Assembly (NCBI GenBank): GCA_020744425.1
Contig: JAGMUV010000053.1
Location: forward strand, 124,001 to 188,000
Length of the DNA: 64,000 nt
Direction: 5' to 3'
DNA from: Dactylonectria macrodidyma
Taxonomy: Eukaryota > Ascomycota > Sordariomycetes > Hypocreales > Nectriaceae
Each line of letters opens with the position of its first letter. The first letter of the stretch is position 1. The translations under genes and the position numbers were made by a program. The notes under the pieces are model-generated. The model had not been told where the DNA came from. It did no database searches and worked only from the letters and a program-made list of their open reading frames with translations. This document shows positions 11,201-20,554 of this stretch, piece after piece.

Positions 11201-14200
11201 CCTTCAGGATAGGTATGAGAGAGTGAAGCTGGCGATAACTGACCCCATAAGCTCTGCCATCTTCTTCCACCGCGAAGTAGAGATGTTCTTTGAGCATTAC
11301 GTCAAGGTTGGGGAGGAATCTGTGTTTGGTCGGATTGGACAGTATTTTGGCGCTGTCGAGACCAACGAACGCGGTGCTCTTCATGTCCATGGTTTGCTAT
11401 GGCTCGAAGGGAACTTGGAGCTCGGGGAGTTCATCGGTGCTCATGGAAACAGGGAGGATGATGAGAGTGCGGCGATGGAACGGGAAGGAATCCTGAAATA
11501 TGTCGATTCTGTCTTTACCGAGGTATGTGCACCCATATATCCATAACCAAAGGCCAACGTAGGTCGGAAGCTAAACTATTATCTAGGACCTGGACGAAAC
11601 CGCTGCCTTTAGTGAGGAGAGCGAGACTAGGGTAGTTTACGACAACATATCTCACTTGATGGTCGATACGGGGCGCTTCTCTGAACAGTTTGACGATGAA
11701 GCCCACTTTTGCGCGGGCAGGGTCCAGATGCATGTCCACACTGCAACTTGTGTCAAATACTCCCACAACAAGGAGGGAGAAAAGAAGCCCACGTGTCGAT
11801 TCCATGCGCCTTGGAAGCTCTTTACGAAAAGCGAATTTGGCGCGGATGGTATACTTCGGCTCCAACGCTCACATCCCATGATCAACCGATGGAACAAGTC
11901 AATGGCGGTTGGGCTGCGGCACAATCACGACATCTCCTTCATCGGAACCCAAAGCAAGACAATGGCGCTGATATACTACTTGACAAACTACGCCACAAAA
12001 ATCGAAGATCCGATCTGGAAGAGAGTGGCCATAGCAGCAGAGCTCTTTCCGAGTATCAGCACAACCAGCGCCGTCGGGCTTGGTGCAACAACTGCAAACT
12101 ACGAAGCCAAGGCAAATATAAACCGCCAGTATCTGATGAGAATCGCAAACAGAATATTCACCGAGAGGCCATTATCGCAGGTGGAGGTAATTGCGCACTT
12201 CTTGGATTACCCAAGTGAGTTCTCGAGTACCAAACAATGGTCATATGTGAATATGACAATGATATACTGGGCAATGCTCCGACGCTGGCCGTATCTCCAG
12301 CAATGCAGTCGCACTTTAGGCGACGACGATGATCGACCTGTCGAGAGCACAGGTGGCAATGGCAACGGCAACGACGCAGAAGCCAGCGCGGAGAGGGTCT
12401 TGGTGGGAAGCGATGGCAAGAAGCTGCCATACATTGAAGCCTACCACCACCGCGGAGAGGTGCTGCAGACATTATGCTTCTATGACTACGTATCGCTTGT
12501 TACATTACAAAAGAGGATAGATTCATCTTCCAAGGAGTTGGTGAAGATAGAATTTGAAAGGAACTGGAAGCCGGGAAGGGACTGGATGCAGGTTCTAAGA
12601 CCCCCGGGGAAGTATGCAGTGCCATGCATGAACGGCTTTCTCGATATGGACTTTGATATTGACACAAACGCAGACAGATACCGCAGGTAAGCACAAGCCA
12701 TAGAACAGGTGGGACGGATAAACGAGGAGCATACACTAATATTAGCACCAGAGCTGCAGTACAGCACCTCGCACTCTTTGTGCCATGGGAGAAGTTCACT
12801 ACAGCAGCATCAGGCGATATTAATGAAATCTGGGAAGATTGGAGACGGCGACTCCCCAAAAGACTCCAGACTATCGCAGGCAACATCCAGTTCTTGAAGC
12901 GATCAGCGGAAGATGCGCGGCGAGATGCAAAGCAGTGGGCGGCTGCGGGGGACGACGCCGTTTTGGATGATATCGACGCTATGGGGTATGATCTCCAAGA
13001 TCCCACAGGCCCAGTAAAAGCATATCGCCCAGACCAAGTTGGCCAGCTTGGCCGATTGATTGAGACAGTACGAGGTGCTACAGCCCCCAACCAGGTGACC
13101 GCTGGTTCGGAGCATCTTTTGCAGATGCTAGATCAGCTTCGCGAAGTTCAAGCAGATATCACCGACTTTGCGGATGATGTCGAGACTGTCGCTTCCGCAG
13201 AGAACCCAGAGCAGTACCAGCCAGCCATGGTAGCCAGGAGCGAGCTCCCAACGCAACGTCAGCTTAGAGGGATCAAGAGCAAGCAGGATCAAGCTGACAA
13301 GGAAATTGTGAAAAGAATCCAAGGCACTGATGGAGCTCAGATTACGCAAATCACAGTTGCCGGCGCAGAAGCATCACTGAACCATACCTTCGCGGGGGAG
13401 GGAGAAGATATTATAGAAATGTCAGAAACAGACACCCGGAACACCCCAAGACCCAGTGCCAGGGTCGCCTTTGGACCGTCGGCAACATTCCTCCAAGCCG
13501 GTCGGGAGATTGCAAGGAGGTTTACCTTGAACGAGCGGCAGGAAATCGCCTTCCTTTTAGTGTGTCGCCATCTCGATACCATCCCGGATGAAGATAACAG
13601 CGATAATGTTGATGGCAGTAATGTCGAGAACAATGATAACGCACAACTATGCGAGTTCCTGGGTGGGGAGGGCGGCACCGGGAAGTCCAGGGTCATCGAG
13701 GCGTTGGCGGAATTGTTCGCTAGCAAAGACATATCGCACAGGCTGCTTATGACGGCGACATCGGGGGCCGCAGCAGCGCGGATCAACGGCGTGACTATTC
13801 ACTCCGCCTGTGGGATGCAACCCAACGCATCCGGCAGCAATGGCGACGATGGCAGCACGGTAACCTACGTGGACGGTGATGCTCGAAGAAGATGGAGAGA
13901 AAAGTGGCTGCTCATCATTGACGAGGTGAGCATGCTGGGCCTCCAGACGCTCTCCGACATCAACAAGCGACTTTGCGCCTCCCGGGGATCGAATCAGGAT
14001 TTTGGCGGGATCCCAGTGGTGCTACTATCAGGAGATTTCCACCAGTTCCGCCCAGTGCAAAACAAGTCGCTATTGACGCCATGGTCCGCCCTCAGGATTG
14101 CGGACGAAATGAGGGCGCACGCACTCTGGGCTCGATTTACCACCGTCGTTATGCTCACCGAACAGGTGCGCGCAGCGGGGGACCCGCAGCTGCAGCGGCT

Positions 14201-15179
14201 GCTGACTCGGATCCGGCAGGGGCAGCAAGACGAGTCCGACATGGAGCTTCTTAATAGCCGGTGCTTCCAGGAAGGTCGAGCCATACCATGGAGCAAGGGC
14301 ATCACAGTAGTTACACCCCTTAACAGCAATAGATGGAGCTTGAACATGGATGCGGTCTTGGCCTTCCAGAGGCACCACCAGAAGCCAGTCCGGATATTTC
14401 TACCCCAGCACCGTTGGGGTAAACCCAATACATTTCCGGTAACGGAGGAAGAAGCTACGCTCATGGCCAGCGTTGGAGATGACAGCAAGATCTGTGTGCC
14501 GGCCACATTCATGTTCGTGCCTGGTATGCCGGTTGTGGTGACCATGAATATAAACCCAGGCCTCAAGCTCGTGAACGGCGCTAAGTACACAGCGCTAGAA
14601 GTTATACCAGACAGCAAAAGATTCCCAGGCTATCAACTGGCCCCGAATATCATCCTCCACTTTGGACCACCTGCCGGCATCATCCTGTCGTCCGAGTCAA
14701 CCAAGACGTTCGAATTTGATGAAATGCCGCCAGGCACAATCCTGCTTACTCCAACGAGTGCCCAAATACCAATCGAAAAGAACAAGAGGGTCAAGAAGAG
14801 GCCTTGGCAGAGGCATAATGTGAGCCGCCGAGGACTTCCCTGCACTGCGGCATTCGCATGCACCGATTACAAAATCCAAGGCGAAACCCTCCTCCAGATT
14901 GCGCTGGAGCTGCGAGGAACCGGGACAAAGCTGAATACCAAGACTGGACAACTCGAGCCACGAAAGTGCGATCCATATAGCTTGTATGTGCAGCTATCGC
15001 GGTGCAAATCGCTGGATGGTATTATATTGCTGTCAAAGGCGCGTGTGGAGGATATAGTCGGGAATAAAATACCACAGGAAATGTTTGATGGCGAGGCTAG
15101 GCTAGAGCAATTGTGCGGGGGAACATTAAATGAGGCCCGGTTATCATTATTGCACCCATGCGCACAATACGAGCAATAA
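8298..15179 (+). CDS. Helitron RepHel (Rep endonuclease-PIF1 helicase), family A
   Basis: Three exons: 8298-11522, 11587-12686 and 12752-15179, giving 2250 aa. Introns are 64 nt (GTATGT...CTAG, phase 0) and 65 nt (GTAAGC...CCAG with CACTAAT branch, phase 2). The N-terminal 330 residues are disordered. They hold three TVQPS-type repeats and a duplicated block starting MSRPPP; the first copy contains an AT-hook-like RKRGRPRGSR, the second a degenerate one. Next comes a Cys-rich region (CMIC, CPDC, CENC, about 387-440) of the DUF6570 kind, then the Helitron-like N domain with the HUH motif HVHGLLW (about 1029). The paired tyrosines are in YYLTNYATK (about 1201-1205). The helicase begins with Walker A GGEGGTGKS (about 1745) and Walker B LLIIDEVSM (about 1828). 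It would nick, unwind and transfer Helitron DNA in the nucleus. All key residues are present and no stop interrupts the exons, so it may be functional. Confidence 0.93.
11523..11586 (+). other. intron 1 of family-A RepHel
   Basis: 64 nt, donor GTATGT, branch-like GCTAAAC, acceptor CTAG, phase 0. It falls at the same codon as intron 1 in both family-B RepHel genes, just after the conserved V-F-(T/S)-E. Confidence 0.9.
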
Positions 15180-15251
15180 TATAGTTTATAATTTAGATAG
15201 CGAATCCAAGAAACAGTCAGGTATGTATTGATTGATAGATGGCGGGTGTTT

Positions 15252-15400
15252 TGTTCCGATTGCATTGCCCCCGTCGTTCTGGCTCTTTTACGCAGGGGAC
15301 GATGATGCCCCCCGCCCGGAACGTCCGGTTCGCGTTCTATGACGATGATGACGTCTGAAGCGGGGTTCGCAGCACCAAATATCCACCAAAGACCCAAATC
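15252..15400 (-). pseudogene. fragment like the start of a Tad-type LINE ORF1
   Basis: On the minus strand this reads GAANPASDVII, EREPDVPGGGHHRPL and KRARTT, the same order as the longer fragment at 48.1-48.7 kb, where the frame continues into a gag-like ORF1 segment. Here it stops after about 50 residues. Its presence in two family-A Helitron ends means it was either captured by the Helitron or is a native part of its 3' end. Confidence 0.4.
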
Positions 15401-15484
15401 TCCGTCAAGTGGCTACCAGGTATTCCAAAAGGGATAAAGGAGATCATAATGAAATGTCGAGAAAAATCAATCCTGTATTTTCTA

Positions 15485-15508
15485 TTATATATATATATAT
15501 ATATATAT
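15485..15508. repeat. TA microsatellite
   Basis: About 12 TA units in the AT-rich part of the Helitron-A 3' region. Confidence 0.9.
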
Positions 15509-15866
15509 TATATATTATAAATCCGATATAATGTAATAACTTAAGCAGGAGCAGGCATCTCACAAAATGCAAATGACAAGAGCGCCAACATTATTATAAA
15601 TTAAAAGCTCACGTAAAACCCACGTGATTCTTAACAGAAAAAACCCAGCCAATGAAGACTTCTTTACACTTGATCTCGGGGGGGAGGGTGAATTCGAAGT
15701 TCATCCACATGTGGCAAATGAGAGTGGGAGGATTAGGAGCACATGTGCCAAATGAGAATGGGAGGATTAGGACCAATTAGGAGGCGCAGTTGCGCATGGC
15801 TTAATCGGGTAATTTTCCGGGGGGGGGGCCAAATTTTGGGGGTGAAAATCTCAGAGCTTAAGAAGA

Positions 15867-15883
15867 CCTTTCGTACCGAAAGG
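15867..15883 (+). other. Helitron family-A 3' terminal hairpin
   Basis: CCTTTCGTACCGAAAGG forms a 7-bp stem with a 3-nt loop, preceded by CAGAGCTTAAGAAGA. Helitrons typically end a few bases after such a hairpin, where it marks the end of rolling-circle transfer. Identical 17-mers occur at 30546, 49182 and 49210, and in reverse at 2498. Confidence 0.8.
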
Positions 15884-15890
15884 CACATCA

Positions 15891-16122
15891 TGCCCCCCTA
15901 TCAATTCCCATATATATATGGAACCTTTAGATACGGACCTGCGCGCCTTCGTACGGGTATGGAATAACCATTACATCCGCAAACAGTCGAACCGACCTCA
16001 TGTTGTTCCTGGGGTCCCGTACGTCCTCTTTCACCATCCCGAACAGTCCAGTACGGAGGATTACGGGCAGCCAATCATTCCGACCGTTCTAGAGGAGATG
16101 GAGGAGCTTCTTGGTCATACAG
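15891..16122 (+). pseudogene. C-terminal scrap of an integrase-core (rve-like) protein
   Basis: An open frame, with ATG at 15918, reads DLRAFVRVWNNHYIRKQ then RPHVVPGVPYVLF. This resembles the end of integrase-core proteins found in fungal transposons, where a W-N-x-H block is followed by R-P-x-x-x-P-G-x-P. The left side is cut by the Helitron-A 3' end and the right side by the start of Helitron B copy 2 at about 16123, after which the frame only reads through Helitron DNA. Family assignment rests on pattern memory and is tentative. Confidence 0.4.
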
Positions 16123-16127
16123 GAGAG

Positions 16128-16147
16128 GCAAGCCGGTCGCGGCTTGC
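16128..16147 (+). other. 5'-terminal hairpin of Helitron B copy 2
   Basis: GCAAGCCG, loop GTCG, CGGCTTGC: a perfect 8-bp stem. In copy 3 the stem has A:T where this copy has G:C, with both sides changed together, so pairing is conserved while the sequence is not. Confidence 0.75.
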
Positions 16148-16402
16148 GCATAGAGCCTTGAGGAACGAAGATGGCTATGGCGGTTTTCAAGGTGCTTTTA
16201 CAGCATTGGCCAAGAGCCTGATATGGAGATTTTCACAAATGCTATTCCCAAGGTTGCGTGGGGCCGTCTTATATTTTCCGTCCGGAATTGTCTTTGGTGG
16301 CTTACGGGATCCTGGTGGCGCATGCCACGCTATAAAGTCTAATGACAGTTTGAAAGGGTGAGAAAATGAGGGGATGGTGAGATAAGCACATGAAACTTTC
16401 AA

Positions 16403-16496
16403 ATAATTTTATTATAAAACAACCAAGGATCATTCGAGGCCTTCCTTCAAACAGAAGACACATTGCGTTCTCATTCTTATTGTTAATTCTTGCACT
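16403..16496 (+). promoter_or_regulatory. conserved leader/promoter of MYND gene
   Basis: TTATTATAAAACAACCA, about 80 bp upstream of the ATG, is almost unchanged in copy 3 (near 38768) and contains a TATA-like element; the following CCTTCCTTCAAA and AGACACATT are also shared. Function is inferred from position and conservation between two copies only. Confidence 0.35.
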
Positions 16497-17045
16497 ATGG
16501 CCAGCTGTTCAGTTCGCTTTGAGTTCTACTGCGGCGAGACTCAAGAGCTCAAATACACCCACGACCTTCCCCGCAGTCTTGTCAACGACGCTCAGGCTGC
16601 AGGGCAAAACGCCGGGTATAACAATCTGTTTATGACTGCAGTGCAGCCTTTCATGAAGGAGCATGAAGCGGCGTGTCGTGCCGCTTCAAACCCATTTTGC
16701 GAAAACTGTGGGTTACTTGCAATGAACATCTTGCAAAGCCCCATGTCTTGGCTTCACGTGGCGGAGGATCCTTTCGTTGGCATCTGGGTCAGTCCCGTGT
16801 GTGGGAAAGGGGGATGTGAGACGCGGATACGGCAGGAAATCCAGGATACAATGGCTGGAATTGTTCAAGAGGATCCGCACCGAAGGCGGAGTACTTGCAT
16901 GGAAATTTTGCCGTGCAAAGTATGTGGGGCAACGGAAGGGATCAAGAGATGTGGTCGGTGTAAAGTTGTTGGATACTGTGGGAAAGAGCACCAGAAGGCT
17001 GACTGGAAGGTCCACAAGAAGATTTGTATTCACAAGGGCGGGTAA
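16497..17045 (+). CDS. MYND zinc-finger protein carried by Helitron B copy 2
   Basis: A single exon of 182 codons, ATG at 16497. Residues about 135-178 form a MYND finger: C-K-V-C-G, C-G-R-C, then GYCGKEHQKADWKVHKKIC, with all Cys/His zinc ligands present. The first 130 residues are less familiar and hold further Cys pairs (CENC at about 70). MYND fingers bind proline-rich peptides and act in protein contacts, usually in chromatin or signalling proteins; no catalytic domain is attached here. The gene lies about 0.63 kb upstream of RepHel, same strand, and its counterpart at 38920 has the same place in copy 3. It ends 37 residues earlier than that copy, directly after the finger. It is either a captured host gene or a true Helitron accessory. 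Confidence 0.88.
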   Translation: MASCSVRFEFYCGETQELKYTHDLPRSLVNDAQAAGQNAGYNNLFMTAVQPFMKEHEAACRAASNPFCENCGLLAMNILQSPMSWLHVAEDPFVGIWVSPVCGKGGCETRIRQEIQDTMAGIVQEDPHRRRSTCMEILPCKVCGATEGIKRCGRCKVVGYCGKEHQKADWKVHKKICIHKGG

Positions 17046-17679
17046 AGTGGCTGAAAAGGCATGCCTGTCCCCGTCCTTTGGAGACATGGAGTGTCACTGC
17101 TGATGCTGACCAGCGGGAAAGAGATAGTGTCAACTTTTTCATCTTTTGGAGAGGTGGCCATTCTATTTTACAAACGACAATTCCTTCGGATACAGTATGC
17201 TCTTAAGTCAACTTCTAGCTATTTCCTTGGAGGGTGACGGGTGCGATGAAGTTTCAGGGCATTGTACCAAAACGAGAGGCAAACTTAGGCTGTTCTATTG
17301 TTCCCATGTTGAGATGGAGGGTGACGTAATGGCTCCCGAGCTACCTATTCTTAGCAGCAGCAGTGTGGTGCGCGAAAAGGCAACGATGCGACCGTCCTCC
17401 TCAAAATTACGGAGGGACGCGGAGGAGAGCGCAGCGTTGGAATGGCCCGCTGTTGACGAAGTTGCGGCGACGAATTGTATGCATGGACCGGTAGGGATTG
17501 TGACAATGGACGCTTTGCGGATGGCGAATTACAGGTGCCAGCTCTTCAGGGTTACCCCTTCTTATTTGATTTAGGAACTACGGGCCCGGAAAGTTGAGTG
17601 TGGGAACGGTTGCATCAGGGGGTTCTCAACATTGGACTGATTTAGAAATGGCGGCCGATCGGAAGGAGAAGTGTTTGTG
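17046..17679. other. spacer between MYND and RepHel genes, copy 2
   Basis: Partly conserved with 39580-40135, including ACGTAATGGCTCCCGAGC and GAAAAGGCAACGATG. Open frames here are not preserved in copy 3, where the corresponding frame meets a stop, so I read it as non-coding and promoter-bearing. Confidence 0.55.
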
Positions 17680-19717
17680 ATGCTAGACGAGCGGGTGTGG
17701 GGGAGGGAGCAGGGAGATGCGACGACGGGAGGCGGCGTAGATGTGGTGGCAGCTGCCGAACAAGATCCTAGGGCAGTCGGCAAGAGGCTGGGACGTTGGT
17801 CAAGATACAATTCACTGGCGAATGCAGCATCAATGTTCCGACAGATTTTGCCTAAGCAGTCTGAGGTTGAAGATACCGCATGGAGGCAGCATGCGGAAGC
17901 AATTGCAAGGTCGTTGCCCAGAAGACCTCTGCGAGGCGGCTTGCGGTCTAACAGAGCACGGAAGTCCCATGATCCGGCCAATAGTGGAGGCTCCGCGCAA
18001 CATCAGCCACCGGGTCAGCCCAGGAGGAAACAAATTCGAGCTGGAACCCGACGGCAAAGGAGACGGGAACTGCAGGCCGAAGACTTGGCGAGCGTGTTGC
18101 GCTTCTTGGAGGAGGACTTTGCCGTGAAGGAGAGTCTGTCCAACGAGCAGACGTGGTGTACGCCAGTACCGCATGAGAGAAAGGTGTCGACCGTGCGAGA
18201 TTTTTACCACGCATTCCACGATGCGAGCACCTTGCCGATACGGACTTGCATGTTGTGCTACCGTAAGCGCACGAAAAAAGAGTTGAGCGAGGTGATGTGG
18301 GATCGATGGATGTCGAGCTGCGTCGAAAAGGGCGACCGCTCGCCATTTTCATGTCGAAGTTGCTTTCCCGTGGGAGAATCTATCTTAGGCTGTGCGGAGT
18401 GTATGCGTTGCCTGAGGCGGGGTGGCCTGTCGCCAGCGGCCCAACTTCACGGCCGCCTTGGCTGTGAGCACATGTTTCCCGACGAGCTCAAGGGCCTCAC
18501 ACTGGTCGAGGAGAAGCTCATCGCGCTGAATTCGTGTTATGGATTTGTCACGAGGTACAGCATTCCGGGTGGCCAAAGGCAGACTCTGAGGTATCCGAGG
18601 CATGTCAAAGGCCACATCACGGTGTTCCCGAACAACGTGCAGGAGCTGGCCGCAAAAGTGCTCCCCCATCCGCTTTTGCAAGTCATGGACGAGATCCACG
18701 TCTCGTGGCAAGGCGCGGAGAAACCGGGACCGAGCGATCTTTCCAGCCTCCTATCGGTGAGGCGGCGAGTCGTTGAGAGGGCCCTTGTCTGGCTGAAGAA
18801 GAACAATCCACACTATGCTGAGATCGAGATCAATGCGGCGGAGTTGGAGAGTTGGGGAGTCCCGCCGCATGGGGTGCCGTCGTTGGTGTACGATCGCATG
18901 GAGCGGAACGAGCCGTCGGCGTGGGAAAAGACACGAACGGCGCAAGTCGTGCCGCCCACGGAGCGCGCCATGGACGATGAGGATTCAGTGGAGATCGAGG
19001 AAATCCTCGGTCTGCTTAATCAGGGAGAAGGCGCGCCAACATGCCAGACTGGAGGACCAGTGACGGACGAGGGAAAGGAATCTCGCTGCGAAGGTGGAGC
19101 TGAGGCTGGCCAGGTCACGAAACCGATCAATGAGGTCACCTCTTCTGGAATGTTTCCGTTGGACGGGCCGCCGGATGTAGCGGACGTCGAGAAATTGCGG
19201 TTTGCTTGCGACGCTGTCGGTGAAGGTGCTGGGACCTGCCATATGGGCCCGAGAACATGGGTTGGATCCTCGGCTGAAAGGTGGCAGAGGCCTGCTGACG
19301 ACTCTGAGCCGTACATTCGTGTTTCGTGGGGACGAGTTCGCCGACTCGTTTGATGCCTCGTTCGTCGCGAAGACGTTTCCCACGCTATTACCGTTCGGCG
19401 TCGGGGGGCCACGGTTAGTCGAAGAAGCTGCCTTAGAGGCGGGAAGAGGTGTCAACATGAGTGGAGCAGATATGGCGGCGGGAGACCTCTTGTTGTCTCG
19501 GAACATGAGCCTTCGGACCTGGGCTGACATTGTGCTGCAGCGTCATGGCGGCCGATTTGCGACGCACCACATTTTCGCATTTCTCGTGTTCAACATGAGC
19601 GTGCGGTCGAGGAACCGGCGTGTCAGCATGCTGAGCGTGACGAGGAAGAATTTCCGCAAGGTGGAGCGCATCGTACGGTCGCTGACTGCAGACAGGTTAG
19701 CGGCAGCTAGGGCAGAG
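17680..19717 (+). pseudogene. RepHel family B copy 2, 5' part (frameshifted, cut by insertion)
   Basis: The frame from ATG 17680 gives the disordered N-terminus with one PK-x-S-x-x-ED module, an Arg-rich stretch and the Cys-rich region (CMLC, CRSC, CAEC). Compared with copy 3 it lacks about 650 bp near 18020, removing roughly 220 residues without breaking the frame. At about 19324 copy 3 has two more bases (TTTCTCGTG against TTTCGTG), so this copy shifts frame. The original frame is then open again to 19717, where the TIR element is inserted within the codons for A-E-L-E-S. The rest of the gene resumes at 25962. Sequence is otherwise about 95% identical to copy 3 by eye. Confidence 0.9.
19710..19717. 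repeat. target site duplication, left (GGGCAGAG)
   Basis: Repeated exactly at 25954-25961 and present once in the uninterrupted copy 3 at 42888-42895. Confidence 0.95.
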
Positions 19718-19744
19718 CAGGGCTCCTAATAGTGCAGACCGTTT
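19718..19744 (+). repeat. left 27-bp terminal inverted repeat
   Basis: Starts CAGGGCTCCTAATAGTG; perfect inverse of 25927-25953. Weaker similarity (GACTA) extends a few bases inward. Confidence 0.95.
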
Positions 19745-20554
19745 AGACTATTAGTCCAGACTACAGATCAGGGCAGAGAATACGGACGCCTGGTGTGGAC
19801 GCTAAGTACGCTAGGTTGTTGACATGGTGTTACAAAATCAGGGTACCCAAGATTGTTGCTGCGCCAACTATTTTGTTTTGGGTATTTCTGATCAATTTAC
19901 TGGTGCGATCCAGATCAACAAGGCTCGTTTCAAGGGACGCATCATCCTAGTCGTCAATCCACGAACGCCCGTTGTGGATTGATTGTTGATCTTGGATTGC
20001 AGTCCGGACTAATTCAGCCCGAAGGGCGTTTTTCAGCCCGAAGGGCGTTTTACTCAGTCAGAAAGAATTGAGCATAAAACCTTTTCTGATTGGCTAATTG
20101 GCATGGTCTGTGCTCAACTCGTGCTTGAATTGGTCAGTTGTCAACGCTAACGACGCCACTACATGGGAAAGCCCGTGATCGTTGACTAGGTAACGCTTTT
20201 GGCAAGCTCTCCAGGAGCTATAAGGTTGTCCTTCAATCAACTCCGGCCTCCAAGCGCGATTCTGGCCGAAGCACCGACATGGCGTCTGCTTTCCCTTTCC
20301 CGTCAAAACTATTATCCACCAAACCTTACGAGGTTGCTAACGACGTCTCGGCTCACGTATCACCTGCCTCCGGTCGAGCGGTGCAGTGTCCCCTCCTTCC
20401 CTGATCGTTCGAACCTAATCAAAACACCCTACAGACAACCTCCCATATCGAGATCTGTCACGCTACGGGACATCTAAGCAAACCCTCGCTGCCTAAGCGG
20501 TACCTACCCGGTCGTCTGCATGGGTAAGAGGCGGATAATAATATATGCAGCCGG
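19745..20554. other. 5' non-coding part of the TIR element
   Basis: No gene seen in about 810 bp. It holds the 19-bp tandem repeat at 20013-20050 and presumably the promoter of the 1668-aa gene. Confidence 0.6.
20013..20050. repeat. 19-bp tandem repeat, two units
   Basis: TTCAGCCCGAAGGGCGTTT twice in a row; each unit can fold as GCCC-GAA-GGGC. It lies 300 bp inside the left TIR. Confidence 0.9.

Larger units (their letters stand above)
15180..15866. other. 3' non-coding region of Helitron A
   Basis: From about 15252 onward it matches 48552-49180: the antisense LINE-like segment, then AT-rich DNA with a TA microsatellite at 15485-15508, then a G-rich track (G-run near 15820). Two near-copies of CAAATGAGA-TGGGAGGATTAGGA sit at about 15715-15775. 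No gene on the plus strand. Confidence 0.7.
5153..15892 (+). mobile_element. Helitron family A, full-length copy
   Basis: This is a rolling-circle transposon of about 10.7 kb. The 3' end is set by the palindrome at 15867-15883 plus the conserved preceding motifs shared with solo ends elsewhere. The 5' end is not defined by a motif; I place it just after the dispersed repeat stops at 5152, because the antisense gene at 5289 and the RepHel gene flank one shared intergenic region. Cargo: RepHel on plus, an unknown gene on minus. No target duplication is expected for Helitrons and none is seen. Confidence 0.65.

Noticed and set aside
9070..15400. Many 60-200-codon minus-strand frames under RepHel exons
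   Set aside because: Shadows of a long, well-supported coding sequence on the other strand.
17146..17574. 142-codon plus-strand frame between MYND and RepHel
   Set aside because: The matching region of copy 3 has a stop in the frame, so it is not conserved as protein.
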